From Streptomyces sp. Go-475 (GTDB taxonomy: Bacteria > Actinomycetota > Actinomycetes > Streptomycetales > Streptomycetaceae): 64,000 bases of DNA. Shown here piece by piece: positions 50,771 to 59,869 of this stretch (positions are counted from its first letter, which is position 1; every line of letters begins with the position of its first letter). The notes below the pieces were generated by a model. It searched no databases. It was not told where the DNA came from and saw only the letters and a program-made list of their open reading frames with translations. The translations under genes were made by a program, and so were the position numbers. The DNA lies in assembly GCF_003330845.1 (NCBI RefSeq), contig NZ_CP026121.1, positions 6,801,501 to 6,865,500 of the forward strand, read 5' to 3'.

Positions 50771-52012
50771 GTGGGCTCGGGAGGGCTGGAGCTGCCCCCT
50801 GGTGACGAGGGTCACGAGGGGAACTCCACAGACGTCCCGACCGGTGCCGTGTCCCTGGCACGGCCGATGGACGCGTCGGGCTCGATCGGTCCGGAACTGG
50901 ACTGGGGCGCCGACGCCTGGCGCGAGGTGCGCACCCGCGCGCAGCGGGCCGGCCGGGCCTACATCTGGCTGAACCTCGTCGAGCAGCGGCTGCGCGCGGT
51001 CGTGGCGGCCGTACTGCGCCCCGTCTACGAACCCGTCCACGGCGACGACTGGGTGGTGGCCGCCGCCGGACCCGCCGGGCAGGAGTGGGTGCAGCGCGCG
51101 GTCGCGGTGCGCGAGGTCAGCCGCCGCAAGGGCTATCTGCTCGACCCGGCCGACGACAACGTCCTGTCGTTCCTCACGCTGCCGCAGCTGCGCGAGCTGA
51201 TGGTGCAGCACTGGCCCTGCTTCGAGCCCTACTTCGACGACCGCCGAGACGTCGAACTCGCCCTGGACGAGCTGGAGGTCACCCGGAACGTGGTCTCCCG
51301 CAACCGGGCCCTGTCCGAGGCCGTGCTGAATCAGGCCGAGCGGGCCTCCGCCCGGCTGCTGGAGATGCTCGGCGCGGGCGGTGACGTGCCGTCCGCGCGG
51401 CGGCTGCCGGTCGACGCGGTCGAGGACCTGGTGGGCGACCGGTACGCCGACGTGGTCGCCGTCCACCCGGACCGGGTGCGGCTGATGCGGCAGTTCCCGG
51501 CCGAGGACATCTTCGGCGGCGCGCGCCGCCTCGACGCCATCGGCATCGGCCTCAACCTGCTCGTGCAGAACTTCTCCGGCCGCCGCCTGGTGCGGCTGGC
51601 CGAGTCGGGCTGCCGGGTGCGGCTGCTGTTCCTCAACCCGGCCTCCAGCGCGGTCAAGCGGCGCGAGCGCGAACTCGGCATCAAACGCGGCGAGCTGAGC
51701 CGTGCCGTCGAGATGAACATCCTGCACATGCGCCGGGTGCGGGCCCGGCTGCGCGACCCGGGCGCCTTCGAGATCCAGGTCTTCGACGAGACCCCCCGCT
51801 TCACGGCCTACCTGGTCGACGGCGACGGGGCGGACGGCATCGCGGTCGTGCAGAACTACCTGCGCCGGACGCGCGGGATGGAGGCGCCGGTGTTCGTCCT
51901 GCGCAACGGCGGCAAGGTGGTCAAGTCGGGCGAGGTGGACGAAAGTGGACTCTTTCCCACCTATCGCGAGGAGTTCGAGGTGATGTGGGCGGATTCGCGG
52001 CCGGTGTCGTGA
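50771..52012 (+). CDS. SAV2148-type HEPN-domain protein
   Basis: 413 residues, a protein I recognise as highly conserved in streptomycetes and called SAV2148 family. The first half is helical (WREVRTRAQRAGRAYIWLNLVEQRLRAVVAAVLRPVYEP), consistent with a HEPN-like fold; the second half (about 220-400) has VRLLFLNPASSAVKRRERELGIK and FEIQVFDETPRFTAYLVDGD, reminiscent of a PLD-like or effector domain of toxin-type regulators. GTG 50771 is chosen, with GAAGG nine bases upstream, giving VGSGGLELPPGDEG; the frame is open to TTG 50729. No partner gene of toxin-antitoxin size is adjacent. Function unknown; RNA binding or cleavage would be inference. Confidence 0.75.
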   Translation: MGSGGLELPPGDEGHEGNSTDVPTGAVSLARPMDASGSIGPELDWGADAWREVRTRAQRAGRAYIWLNLVEQRLRAVVAAVLRPVYEPVHGDDWVVAAAGPAGQEWVQRAVAVREVSRRKGYLLDPADDNVLSFLTLPQLRELMVQHWPCFEPYFDDRRDVELALDELEVTRNVVSRNRALSEAVLNQAERASARLLEMLGAGGDVPSARRLPVDAVEDLVGDRYADVVAVHPDRVRLMRQFPAEDIFGGARRLDAIGIGLNLLVQNFSGRRLVRLAESGCRVRLLFLNPASSAVKRRERELGIKRGELSRAVEMNILHMRRVRARLRDPGAFEIQVFDETPRFTAYLVDGDGADGIAVVQNYLRRTRGMEAPVFVLRNGGKVVKSGEVDESGLFPTYREEFEVMWADSRPVS

Positions 52013-52143
52013 ACTGTGCCCGGACAGGCGGTGCTTCCAGGGCCGTCGTCGCGGTCAAGCGGAACGCGATCCTCTGATTGTCAGTGGTGCGTGGGAGGGT
52101 GGAGACCACTGGGGGAACGCACCACAAGAAGGGGGGCCCGCCC

Positions 52144-52869
52144 ATGGGCTGGCACCGGGAGCTGCTGATCGGCTTCGACCTGGAGACGACGGGCACCGAT
52201 CCGCGCGAGGCGCGCATCGTCACGGGCGCCGTGATCGAGGTCAGGGACGGAAAGCCGATAGGGCGCCGGGAGTGGCTGGCCGACCCGGGGGTGCCGATCC
52301 CCGAGGACGCGGTGGCGGTGCACGGCATCAGCAACGAGCGGGCGGCGGCCGAGGGCAGGCCCGCCGACCAGGTGGCGGACGCCCTCGCCGACGTCCTCAC
52401 CTCCTACTGGAAGACGGGCGTACCGGTCGTCGCCTACAACGCGGCCTTCGACCTGACCCTCCTCTCCGCCGAGCTGCGCAGGTACGACCTGCTGTCCCTG
52501 CGCGACCGCCTGGGCGGCATGGACCCCGCCCCGGTCATCGACCCGTACACGATCGACCGCTGGGTCGACCGCTACCGGCGCGGCAAACGCAACCTCGAAG
52601 CGGTCTGCGCCGAGTACGGCGTGGTCCTCGAAACCGCCCACGACGCCATGGCCGACGCCCTCGCGGCGGCCCGGCTGGCCTCCGCGATAGCCGACCGCCA
52701 CCCCAAGATCGCCTCCCTCGGCCCGGCGGCCCTGCATCGCCGCCAGATCGAGTGGTACGCGCAGTGGGCGGCGGACTTCCAGAGCTTCCTGCGCGGCAAG
52801 GGCGACGCGACGGCCCTGGTCGACGGAGCCTGGCCGCTGCGGGAGTGGGCGGACGAGCCGGTCCGCTAG
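52144..52869 (+). CDS. DEDDh 3'-5' exonuclease (DNA polymerase III epsilon-like)
   Basis: 241 residues. ExoI motif FDLETTGTD, ExoII motif NAAFDLTLL, ExoIII motif HDAMADALA: the complete DEDDh set. Also VHGISNE, typical of DnaQ-like stand-alone nucleases. No polymerase or GIY-YIG domain is attached. Start ATG 52144 with GAAGGGGGG upstream. Likely a cytoplasmic proofreading or RNA/DNA end-trimming nuclease. It is convergent with the phosphotransferase gene 18 bases away. Confidence 0.9.
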   Translation: MGWHRELLIGFDLETTGTDPREARIVTGAVIEVRDGKPIGRREWLADPGVPIPEDAVAVHGISNERAAAEGRPADQVADALADVLTSYWKTGVPVVAYNAAFDLTLLSAELRRYDLLSLRDRLGGMDPAPVIDPYTIDRWVDRYRRGKRNLEAVCAEYGVVLETAHDAMADALAAARLASAIADRHPKIASLGPAALHRRQIEWYAQWAADFQSFLRGKGDATALVDGAWPLREWADEPVR

Positions 52870-52887
52870 GGGCGGGCTTCCCGGCCC

Positions 52888-53751
52888 TCAGAACGGATAC
52901 CAGCGCACCGACTCGTCCCCGTCCCGCAAGGACTTCACCCGCCGCTCGAACTCGGCCAGCGCCTTCGGGTTCCCCGGCGCGTGCTGGGCCACCCACGCGC
53001 AACTGGCCGTCTCCCGCGCCCCGCGCAGCACCGAGCACCCCTCCCACACCCGTACGTCCCACCCGTAGGCCTCGGTGAAGGACGCGTACGCCTCGTCCGG
53101 CAGCCCGTACCGGTCGTGGGAGAGGGCCATCACCACCAGATCGTGCTCACGCAGGTCCGAGGAGACGGTCTCCAGGTCGACCAGCACCGGTCCGTCCGGC
53201 CCGACGTGCACATTGCGCGGCAGCGCGTCGCCGTGGATCGGCCCCGGCGGCAGGTGCGGCGTCAGCGCGGCGGCCTGCGCGGCGAACCCGTCCCGCCGCG
53301 CGCGCAGATACGCCGCGTCCGCGGGGTCGATCGCGTCGCCCGCGAGCCGCAGCCAGCGCTCCACACCGCCCAGCAGATCGCGGGGCGGCAGTGCGAAAGG
53401 GGGAAGAGGAGTGGCGTGCACAACCCGTAGCAGTTCGGCCACATCCCGCGGCTCCGCGGGCCGTACGGCCTCCGGCAGCCGGTGCCAGACCGTCACCGGG
53501 TGCCCGTCCACCAGCAGCGCCTTCGGCTCGGCCGCCCGCACCGCCGGCACCCCGGCCTCGGCGAGCCACTCCGCGATGTCCAGCTCGCGGCGCGCCCGGT
53601 CGAGGAGTTCGGCATCACGGCCCACCTTCACGACCAGGTCACCGGCGGCGAACACCGCGTTCTCGCCCAGGGCGAGCAGCCGCGCCTCCCGGGCGGCGCC
53701 GGGCAGCACCCCCGCCGCCGCCAGTACGTCCCTCGCCCGTGCCTCGTCCAT
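52888..53751 (-). CDS. Aminoglycoside phosphotransferase-family kinase
   Basis: 287 residues. N-lobe lysine in LVVKVGRD, then the catalytic loop HGDALPRNV (Asp and Asn) and the metal-binding Asp in VLVDLETVSSD. These are intact, so it should be an active small-molecule kinase, unlike the degenerate relative at 34600. ATG 53751 follows GGAGG. The substrate cannot be inferred; an antibiotic-resistance role is not supported by context. Divergent from the sugar ABC operon. Confidence 0.9.
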   Translation of the reverse strand: MDEARARDVLAAAGVLPGAAREARLLALGENAVFAAGDLVVKVGRDAELLDRARRELDIAEWLAEAGVPAVRAAEPKALLVDGHPVTVWHRLPEAVRPAEPRDVAELLRVVHATPLPPFALPPRDLLGGVERWLRLAGDAIDPADAAYLRARRDGFAAQAAALTPHLPPGPIHGDALPRNVHVGPDGPVLVDLETVSSDLREHDLVVMALSHDRYGLPDEAYASFTEAYGWDVRVWEGCSVLRGARETASCAWVAQHAPGNPKALAEFERRVKSLRDGDESVRWYPF

Positions 53752-53911
53752 CGTCCGCCTCCGTCCTCCGCGCCGGTGCCGTCGCGTTCCGGCCATCCGC
53801 CGGTCAGTGTCGCATCGGCACAGGTCGCGGTGCGTGCGCGGTCCCTTGACGAGGCACACGGCCTTCACGAACATGACGTGGCCACCCGAGCCGTGCAAAG
53901 GGGCTGATTCC

Positions 53912-54865
53912 GTGACATTGGTGACCGAGGCCTCGCCACCTTCGCCACCGAGGAGACCGGCCGGCCGGAAGCCCGGCGGGGACCGGCCGCGGCGGGCCGT
54001 CGACCACGGCGCCTGGTTCCTGGTGCTGCCCGCCCTGATCCCCATCCTCGTCCTCAGCGTCGGCCCGCTGCTCTACGGCATCCTGCTGGCCTTCACAGAC
54101 GCCCAGTCGGGCCGCACCGAGCCCACCCAGTGGATCGGCGGCCTCAACTTCCGGGACCTGCTGCACGACACGCTGTTCTGGGAGTCGTTCCGGATCGGCC
54201 TGGTCTGGGCGGTCGGCGTGACCGTGCCGCAGTTCCTGCTCGCCCTCGGCCTCGCCCTGCTGCTCAACCAGGACCTGCGGCTGCGCTGGCTGGCCCGGGC
54301 GCTGGCGATCATCCCGTGGGCCATGCCCGAGGTCGTCGTCGGCATCATGTGGCGGCTCGTCTACAACCCGGACGCGGGCATCCTCAACGAGACCCTGCGC
54401 GACCTGGGCCTGGGCAGCGGCCGGGACTGGCTCAGCGGACTGGCCACCGCGCTGCCCGCCGTGATCCTCGTCGGCGTCTGGGCGGGCATGCCCCAGACGA
54501 CGGTCGCGCTGCTCGCCGGGCTGCAGAACACCCCGCGCGAACTCCACGAGGCCGCGGCGGTCGACGGCGCGGGCGCCTGGCGCCGCTTCCGCACGGTCAC
54601 CTGGCCCGCCCTGCGGCCCATCGCCCTCGCCATCACGGCGCTCAACCTCATCTGGAACTTCAACTCCTTCGCCCTGGTCTACGTGCTCACCAACGGCGGC
54701 CCCGGCGGCCGGACCCGCCTGCCCATGCTCTTCGCCTACGAAGAGGCCTTCCGCTACGGGCAGTTCGGCTACGCGGCGGCGATGGGCTGCGTCATGGTCG
54801 CCGTGATCTCGATCGCCCTGACCGTGTTCCTCGCCGGCCGCCTGAAGGGAGGTGACGACGCGTGA
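53912..54865 (+). CDS. Sugar ABC transporter permease 1 (MalF-like)
   Basis: 317 residues. After a proline/arginine-rich cytoplasmic head there are six membrane spans and the EAA loop ELHEAAAVDGAGAWRRFRTVTWP. This is a carbohydrate uptake type 1 (CUT1) permease. Start GTG 53912 has AAGGGG eight bases upstream; the frame stays open much farther upstream as a shadow of the kinase gene. A possible promoter is TTGACG at 53846-53851 with GAACAT 17 bases on. First gene of a three-gene operon without an ATPase, so it probably uses a shared ATPase such as MsiK. Confidence 0.92.
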   Translation: MTLVTEASPPSPPRRPAGRKPGGDRPRRAVDHGAWFLVLPALIPILVLSVGPLLYGILLAFTDAQSGRTEPTQWIGGLNFRDLLHDTLFWESFRIGLVWAVGVTVPQFLLALGLALLLNQDLRLRWLARALAIIPWAMPEVVVGIMWRLVYNPDAGILNETLRDLGLGSGRDWLSGLATALPAVILVGVWAGMPQTTVALLAGLQNTPRELHEAAAVDGAGAWRRFRTVTWPALRPIALAITALNLIWNFNSFALVYVLTNGGPGGRTRLPMLFAYEEAFRYGQFGYAAAMGCVMVAVISIALTVFLAGRLKGGDDA

Positions 54866-55695
54866 GGACAAGCACCCCGGCCCGCGTCGGCCAGTACACC
54901 GCGCTGCTCGCCTACCTCGTCTTCCTCGCCTTCCCGTTCCTCTGGCTGCTCTCCACCGCGTTCAAGCCGCCGCGCGAGCTGGGCAGCCCGCATCCGACGT
55001 GGATCCCCGAGAATCCCACCCTCGCCAACTTCCGGCAGGCCTTCGACGAACAGCCGCTGCTGCACGCGGCCCTCAACTCCCTGCTGGCCGCGCTCGCAGC
55101 GGCCGTCATCGCCGTGCTCATCGCGACGCCGACGGCCTACGTCGTCGCCCGCCGCCGCACCCGGCTCGCCAAGGCGGTGACGGGCTGGGTGGTGGTCAGC
55201 CAGGCGTTCCCGTTCGTGCTGCTGATCATCCCGCTGTTCCTGGTGCTGAAGAACCTCCGGCTGATCAACTCCGTGCCCGGGCTGGTGCTGGTGTACGTGG
55301 TGTGGGCGCTGCCCTTCGCGCTGTGGATGCTCGCCGGATACGTGCGGGGCGTGCCGCGCGAGCTGGAGGAGGCCGCCGCGGTCGACGGGGCGGGCCGGGT
55401 GCGGACGCTGGTGTCGGTGACCGCGCCGCTGCTCGCGCCGGGCATCCTGGCGACCGGGCTGTTCGCCTTCATCACCGCGTGGAACGAGTTCTTCTTCGCG
55501 CTCGTGCTGCTCAAGACCCCGGAGAAACAGACCCTTCCCGTGGTGCTCACCCACTTCATCGGCGCCGAGGGCGTCGCCGACCTCGGCCCGCTCGCGGCGG
55601 CCGCGTTCCTCGCCACCCTGCCGTCGCTGGTCGTCTTCGCGCTCATCCAGCGGCGCATCACGGGCGGCATGCTCACCGGGGCGGTGAAGAGCTGA
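54862..55695 (+). CDS. Sugar ABC transporter permease 2 (MalG-like)
   Basis: 277 residues, six spans, EAA loop ELEEAAAVDGAGRVRTLVSVTAP. GTG 54862 overlaps the previous stop by four bases. Partner of the MalF-like subunit. Its TGA shares an A with the ATG of the binding-protein gene, so the three subunits are tightly coupled. Confidence 0.92.
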   Translation: MRTSTPARVGQYTALLAYLVFLAFPFLWLLSTAFKPPRELGSPHPTWIPENPTLANFRQAFDEQPLLHAALNSLLAALAAAVIAVLIATPTAYVVARRRTRLAKAVTGWVVVSQAFPFVLLIIPLFLVLKNLRLINSVPGLVLVYVVWALPFALWMLAGYVRGVPRELEEAAAVDGAGRVRTLVSVTAPLLAPGILATGLFAFITAWNEFFFALVLLKTPEKQTLPVVLTHFIGAEGVADLGPLAAAAFLATLPSLVVFALIQRRITGGMLTGAVKS

Positions 55696-56987
55696 TGCGC
55701 CGTGAAAAGCTGACGCGGGCCCGACCGCTCGCCCTGGTCCTCCTCCTGCTGCTCGCCGGCTGCTCCTCCGGCGGCACCCGCGACGACGGCCGCGTCACCC
55801 TGCGCTTCCAGTCCCTGGCCTGGCAGGAGGAGTCCGTCGAGGCCAACAAGGAACTGGTGGCGGAGTGGAACGCCACCCACCCGGACGTCCGGGTCGAGTA
55901 CGTCCAGGGCAGCTGGGACAGCGTCCACGACCAGCTCCTCACCGCCTTCGAGGGCGGCGAGGCACCCGACATCATCCACGACGCCTCCGACGACCTCGCG
56001 GACTTCGCCTACGGCGGCTACCTCGCCGATCTCACCGACCTGCTGCCCGCGCGCCTCAAGGCGGACATCCCGCCGCGCAGTTGGGAGACCACCACCTTCG
56101 GCGACGGTGTCTACGGCGTGCCGTTCCTCCAGGAGCCGCGCGTGCTGATCGCCAACGCGACCTGGCTGGAGCGGTCCGGCGTGCGGATCCCGACACCGGA
56201 GCGGCCCTGGAGCTGGAGCGAGTTCCGCCGGATCACCGAACGCCTCAGCGGCCGGGGGAAGTACGGCGTCGCCTGGCCCCTGAAGGAACCGGTCTCCGCC
56301 ACCCTCAACCTCTCCCTGTCGGCGGGCGGGCAGCTCTTCCACCGCGGGGCGGACGGCAAGGTGACGGTCCGGTTCGAAGCGGCCGACCAGGTGGTGCCGC
56401 GCACCATCCACGACCAGGTGGGCACCGACCGCAGCGCCTCGCCCACCACCCTGGGCAGCGGCGGCTCCGACACCCTGCCCGGGTTCTTCGGCGGCAGATA
56501 CGCGATGGTCCCGCTCGGCTTCTCCTACCGCCAGCAGATCGTGCAGCAGGCCCCGGAGGGGTTCGACTGGCAGGTGCTGCCCGCCCCGGCGGGCACCGGC
56601 GGCCTGTCCCAGGGCGTCAGCCCGCAGACGCTCTCCGTCGCCGAGGACAGCCCGCACAAGAAGGAGGCCGCGGCCTTCATCGACTTCCTCCTCAGACCGA
56701 AGAACATGGTCCGACTCGCCCTCGGCGACTGGATGCTCCCCACCGGCCGTCAGGCGCTGAAGGACCCCGCCCTGCACACCGCGCGCCACGGCTGGGCGAC
56801 CGGCACCGCCCTCGCACAGCACCTGCGCCCGGCACCGGCGCAGACGGTGCGGGGCTACCCCGAGTGGAAGGACAAGGTGGCGACGCCGGCCCTCCAGGAG
56901 TACTACAGCGGCGCCATCGGCCTCAAGGACCTGCGGGAACGGCTGGAGGAGGACGGCAACCTGGTGCTGGCCCGCTACCAGCGCTGA
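55695..56987 (+). CDS. Sugar ABC transporter substrate-binding lipoprotein
   Basis: 430 residues. Lipobox LLAGC at about residue 24, then a MalE-like type I binding protein (RFQSLAWQEESVEANKELVAEWNATHPDVRVEY, FEGGEAPDIIHDASDDLADFAYGGYLADLT, GVYGVPFLQEPRVLIAN, AAAFIDFLLRPKN). It presents an unknown saccharide to the two permeases. Gene order permease-permease-binding protein is inverted relative to the usual binding-protein-first order. No glycosidase or LacI regulator is adjacent to hint at the sugar. Confidence 0.92.
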   Translation: MRREKLTRARPLALVLLLLLAGCSSGGTRDDGRVTLRFQSLAWQEESVEANKELVAEWNATHPDVRVEYVQGSWDSVHDQLLTAFEGGEAPDIIHDASDDLADFAYGGYLADLTDLLPARLKADIPPRSWETTTFGDGVYGVPFLQEPRVLIANATWLERSGVRIPTPERPWSWSEFRRITERLSGRGKYGVAWPLKEPVSATLNLSLSAGGQLFHRGADGKVTVRFEAADQVVPRTIHDQVGTDRSASPTTLGSGGSDTLPGFFGGRYAMVPLGFSYRQQIVQQAPEGFDWQVLPAPAGTGGLSQGVSPQTLSVAEDSPHKKEAAAFIDFLLRPKNMVRLALGDWMLPTGRQALKDPALHTARHGWATGTALAQHLRPAPAQTVRGYPEWKDKVATPALQEYYSGAIGLKDLRERLEEDGNLVLARYQR

Positions 56988-57007
56988 CCTCGCAGCAACC
57001 GAACAAA

Positions 57008-57037
57008 TTGCACGAGACGTCTCGTCTCGCGTAGGGT
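57008..57037 (+). promoter_or_regulatory. Promoter with embedded 14-bp palindrome, leaderless transcript
   Basis: TTGCAC (57008-57013) and TAGGGT (57032-57037) are 18 bases apart. Inside lies the perfect palindrome ACGAGACGTCTCGT (57012-57025), followed by another CTCG. The start codon at 57045 is seven bases after the -10, so transcription should begin at or next to it; there is no ribosome-binding site. A repressor bound here would block polymerase directly. Confidence 0.65.
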
Positions 57038-57044
57038 CGGTGGC

Positions 57045-58247
57045 ATGACCAGTCGCGCGCACATCGCCATGTTCTCCATCGCCGCCCACGGCCATGTGAA
57101 CCCGAGTCTCGAGGTGATCCGCGAGCTCGTCGCGCGCGGCCACCGGGTGACCTACGCGATCCCGCCGGTCTTCGCCGACAAGGTGGCGGAGACCGGGGCG
57201 GAGGTGAAGCCCTGGACCTCGACGCTGCCCTCGCCCGACGACGACCCGGAGGCGTGGGGGAGCACGCTGCTGGACAACGTGGAGCCGTTCCTCGACGACG
57301 CGATCCAGGCCCTCCCGCAGCTGATCGAGGCGTACGAGGGCGACGAGCCGGACCTCGTGCTGCACGACATCGCCTCCTACCCGGGCCGGGTCCTCGCCCA
57401 CCGCTGGGGCGTGCCCGCGATCTCCCTCTCACCGGCCATGGTCGCCTGGGAGGGGTTCGAGGAGGAGGTCGCCCGGCCCCTGTGGGAGGAGCCGAAGAAG
57501 ACCGAGCGCGGCCGCGCCTACTACGCCCGCTTCCACGCCTGGCTGGAGGAGAACGGCATCACCCTGCACCCCGACGCGTTCGGGGGCAGGCCCGACCGCT
57601 CGATCGTCCTGATCCCCAGGGCGCTCCAGCCGAACGCGGACCGGGTCGACGAGAGCGTGTACTCCTTCGTCGGCACCTGCCAGGGCGACCGCGCCGCCGA
57701 GGGCGACTGGCGGCGGCCGGCCGGTGCCGAGAAGGTCGCGCTGGTCTCGCTCGGGTCCGCCTTCACCAAGCAGCCCGGCTTCTACCGGGAGTGCGTGCGG
57801 GCCTTCGGCGACCTGCCCGGCTGGCACCTGGTGCTCTCGGTCGGCAAGCACGTCGACCCGGCCGAACTCGGGGACGTCCCGGCCAACGTCGAGGTGCGCT
57901 CCTGGGTGCCGCAGCAGGCCGTCCTGAGGCAGGCCGACCTGTTCGTCACGCACGCCGGCGCGGGCGGCAGCCAGGAGGGCCTGGCCACGGCCACGCCGAT
58001 GATCGCCGTACCGCAGGCCGCCGACCAGTTCGGCAACGCGGACACGCTCCAGGGCCTCGGTGTCGCCCGGCTGCTGCCCACGGAGGAGGCGACCGCCGGA
58101 GCCCTGCGCGAGGCGGCTCTCGCCCTCGTCGCCGACCCCGAGGTGGCGCGCCGCCTGAAGGAGATCCAGGCGGGGATGGCCCAGGAGGGCGGCACCCGGC
58201 GCGCCGCCGACCTCATCGAGGCCGAACTGCCCGCCCGTCGGGGCTAG
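57045..58247 (+). CDS. Macrolide glycosyltransferase-like (GT1, Mgt/OleD type)
   Basis: 400 residues. N-terminal [20 protein letters not shown], the acceptor-domain histidine in AAHGH (His19 region), and the nucleotide-sugar site [28 protein letters not shown] with the glutamine/aspartate pair in [11 protein letters not shown]. These match the Streptomyces resistance glycosyltransferases Mgt, OleI and OleD, which inactivate macrolides by adding glucose from UDP-glucose. There is no polyketide synthase in the window, so it is a self-standing resistance or xenobiotic-modifying gene. Start ATG 57045, apparently leaderless. Palindrome-controlled expression fits an inducible resistance gene. It ends 15 bases from the convergent M43 gene. 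Confidence 0.9.
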   Translation: MTSRAHIAMFSIAAHGHVNPSLEVIRELVARGHRVTYAIPPVFADKVAETGAEVKPWTSTLPSPDDDPEAWGSTLLDNVEPFLDDAIQALPQLIEAYEGDEPDLVLHDIASYPGRVLAHRWGVPAISLSPAMVAWEGFEEEVARPLWEEPKKTERGRAYYARFHAWLEENGITLHPDAFGGRPDRSIVLIPRALQPNADRVDESVYSFVGTCQGDRAAEGDWRRPAGAEKVALVSLGSAFTKQPGFYRECVRAFGDLPGWHLVLSVGKHVDPAELGDVPANVEVRSWVPQQAVLRQADLFVTHAGAGGSQEGLATATPMIAVPQAADQFGNADTLQGLGVARLLPTEEATAGALREAALALVADPEVARRLKEIQAGMAQEGGTRRAADLIEAELPARRG

Positions 58248-58262
58248 TTCGCCGAGTCGTCG

Positions 58263-59213
58263 TCACACCGCGACGGCCTGGCGGGTCAGGGTCAGCCGGG
58301 CGTTGTCGAGCGTGGCGTCCATGCGCGCCGACTGGCCCTTGGTGAACATGAACATCGCGGCGTCGTCGGTGTAGTCCATGTAGTTCATGAACATGTCGCC
58401 GTTCGGTCCGTTGCCGCACGTCACATGGGGGAAGTCGGGTGAACCGAGGTTCGCCCCGGCCTGGTTGGGGGTGTCCGCCACGAAGTCGCTGCCGCTGCAC
58501 CCCTCCTGGTCGTCGCCCCAGATGTGCCGCAGGTTCAGCCAGTGCCCGATCTCGTGCACGGTCGTGCGGCCGCCGTCGAACGGCGCGGTGGCGGTTCCGG
58601 TGGTGCCGAAGGCGGTGGGGGTGATGACCACCCCGTCCGTGGAGGCGGCGCCGCCCGGGAACTGGGCGTAGCCCAGCAGCCCCCGGCGCAGCCGGCAGAC
58701 CCAGATGTTCAGGTACGTGTCGGCGGGCCAGGCGTCCTGGCCGCCGCTCAGGGTGAACTTGACCAGGTCGTCCGTGTCCCACTCGGCGACCGAGGTCTCG
58801 GTGCGCGTGATGCCGTCCGTGGGGCGCCCCAGCGGGTCGGTGCGGGCGAGGTGGAACTGCAGGCGTGCGTCGGCCACCAGGTCCTGCCAGACCGCGGGCA
58901 CCTTGTTGACGTCCGGGTTGCTCGCCCGGAAGTCCTGGTTCAGCACGTCGATCTGACTGTGGATCTGCGCCTCGCTCACGTTCTGCTCGGGGGTGTTGTG
59001 CACGACGTGCACGACGACGGGGATGTCGACGAGACTCTGCCGGCCGGTGACGTGCTCCAGCTGCTCGTAGGTGAAGGCGGTGTTCTCGATCTGGGCCCGG
59101 TTCTCGGCGTACTCGGGGTTCAGGGTGAGGAGTCTGCGGTCGACCTCCATGGCACCGCACCAGCGGCTGTAGTCGGCGGAGGTGGCACGGAGATAGGACT
59201 GCGCATCGGACAT
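58263..59213 (-). CDS. M43-family (pappalysin-type) zinc metalloprotease
   Basis: 316 residues. The zinc site is [11 protein letters not shown] at 220-230 and the Met-turn MNYMDYTDD about 55 residues later. VVVHVVHNT and the QIDVLNQDF helix before it are typical of M43. The chosen start ATG 59213-59211 has GAGGGG upstream. Neither this N-terminus nor the open extension to 59345 contains a signal peptide, although most relatives are secreted. A promoter (TTGCCG and TATGAT, minus strand) is visible about 140 bases upstream and its -10 overlaps a Zur-like palindrome. Confidence 0.9.
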   Translation of the reverse strand: MSDAQSYLRATSADYSRWCGAMEVDRRLLTLNPEYAENRAQIENTAFTYEQLEHVTGRQSLVDIPVVVHVVHNTPEQNVSEAQIHSQIDVLNQDFRASNPDVNKVPAVWQDLVADARLQFHLARTDPLGRPTDGITRTETSVAEWDTDDLVKFTLSGGQDAWPADTYLNIWVCRLRRGLLGYAQFPGGAASTDGVVITPTAFGTTGTATAPFDGGRTTVHEIGHWLNLRHIWGDDQEGCSGSDFVADTPNQAGANLGSPDFPHVTCGNGPNGDMFMNYMDYTDDAAMFMFTKGQSARMDATLDNARLTLTRQAVAV

Positions 59214-59345
59214 GACGGCCCCTCGGGGGAGCTGGGGGAGTGCCGCGCGACACGGCGGCGGAACTGCGCGCTCTGGGACGCGCCGCGAGGGCCGGGCGGC
59301 ACCGGGCGGATCGGCCGGTTGCCCGTTCCCTCCGAACCCATACAC

Positions 59346-59380
59346 TGATAATCATAGTCATGCTGGTACAAGACCGGCAA
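59346..59380 (-). promoter_or_regulatory. M43 promoter overlapping a Zur/Fur-like box
   Basis: On the minus strand, TTGCCG (59380-59375) and TATGAT (59356-59351) are 18 bases apart. The 15-mer TGATAATCATAGTCA (59346-59360) covers the -10; it agrees at 12 of 15 positions with the inverted form of the actinobacterial Zur consensus as I recall it. Zinc control of a zinc protease would be sensible, but the match is imperfect. The box also lies 45 bases upstream of the + strand gene at 59405. Confidence 0.35.
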
Positions 59381-59404
59381 TTTGGATGGCGCTGGGGGAG
59401 CGAG

Positions 59405-59737
59405 GTGGCCGGGTCGATGCGAGAGCCCCCGTCGGAGCTGTTCCGCGCATGGGTCCACTCCCACGAGGAGGACCACGAGGACGTACGGGTGTACCGGCCG
59501 GACGACTTCCCCTTCCCGCCGGCGCGCGGACGCCGCGGCATGGAGTTCCGGCCCGACGGCACCTTCGTCGACCAGCCCATCGGACGCGGTGACGCCCCGG
59601 ACTCCGTGCCCGGCCGCTGGCGGTTCGTGCCGGACCGTCACGTGGTGCTCACCTTCGAAGGCGCCCGCCCGGACCGGGAGCTGGAGATCCTGCGCTGCGA
59701 CGAGGACGTGCTGCACGTGCGCTCGCCCCACGCCTGA
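59405..59737 (+). CDS. Small conserved-type hypothetical protein
   Basis: 110 residues. Acidic N-terminus (WVHSHEEDHEDVRVYRPDDFPFPP), then a run of beta strands (GMEFRPDGTFVDQPIGRGDAPDSVPGRWRFVPDRHVVLTFEG) like a small lipocalin-type or one-domain beta barrel. No motif of function. Start GTG 59405 behind GGGGGAG; ATG 59360 is possible and would add 15 residues. A strong hairpin follows 80 bases after the stop. Confidence 0.7.
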   Translation: MAGSMREPPSELFRAWVHSHEEDHEDVRVYRPDDFPFPPARGRRGMEFRPDGTFVDQPIGRGDAPDSVPGRWRFVPDRHVVLTFEGARPDRELEILRCDEDVLHVRSPHA

Positions 59738-59817
59738 AGCCGGTGTGTGGATCCTGAGCAGACGCTTGTGCCCCGCGATGACCGATGAGTAATTTACGGG
59801 GCCGGGCAGCCGCCCAC

Positions 59818-59854
59818 CGGCCGTCGTGCCCACCCCCACGGGGCACGACGGCCG
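59818..59854 (+). terminator. Hairpin terminator between the 59405 gene and the DUF1697 gene
   Basis: A perfect 14-bp stem (arms 59818-59831 and 59841-59854) with a 9-base loop. It follows the small protein gene by 80 bases and precedes the DUF1697 start by 15 bases. TAGGGT at 59858-59863, six bases before ATG 59870, looks like a -10, so the next gene may be leaderless. Confidence 0.7.
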
Positions 59855-59869
59855 CCTTAGGGTGAGCGG

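Noticed and set aside
57045..58247. Sign of a macrolide biosynthetic cluster
   Set aside because: Only the glycosyltransferase is present; no polyketide synthase, sugar biosynthesis or tailoring genes are nearby.
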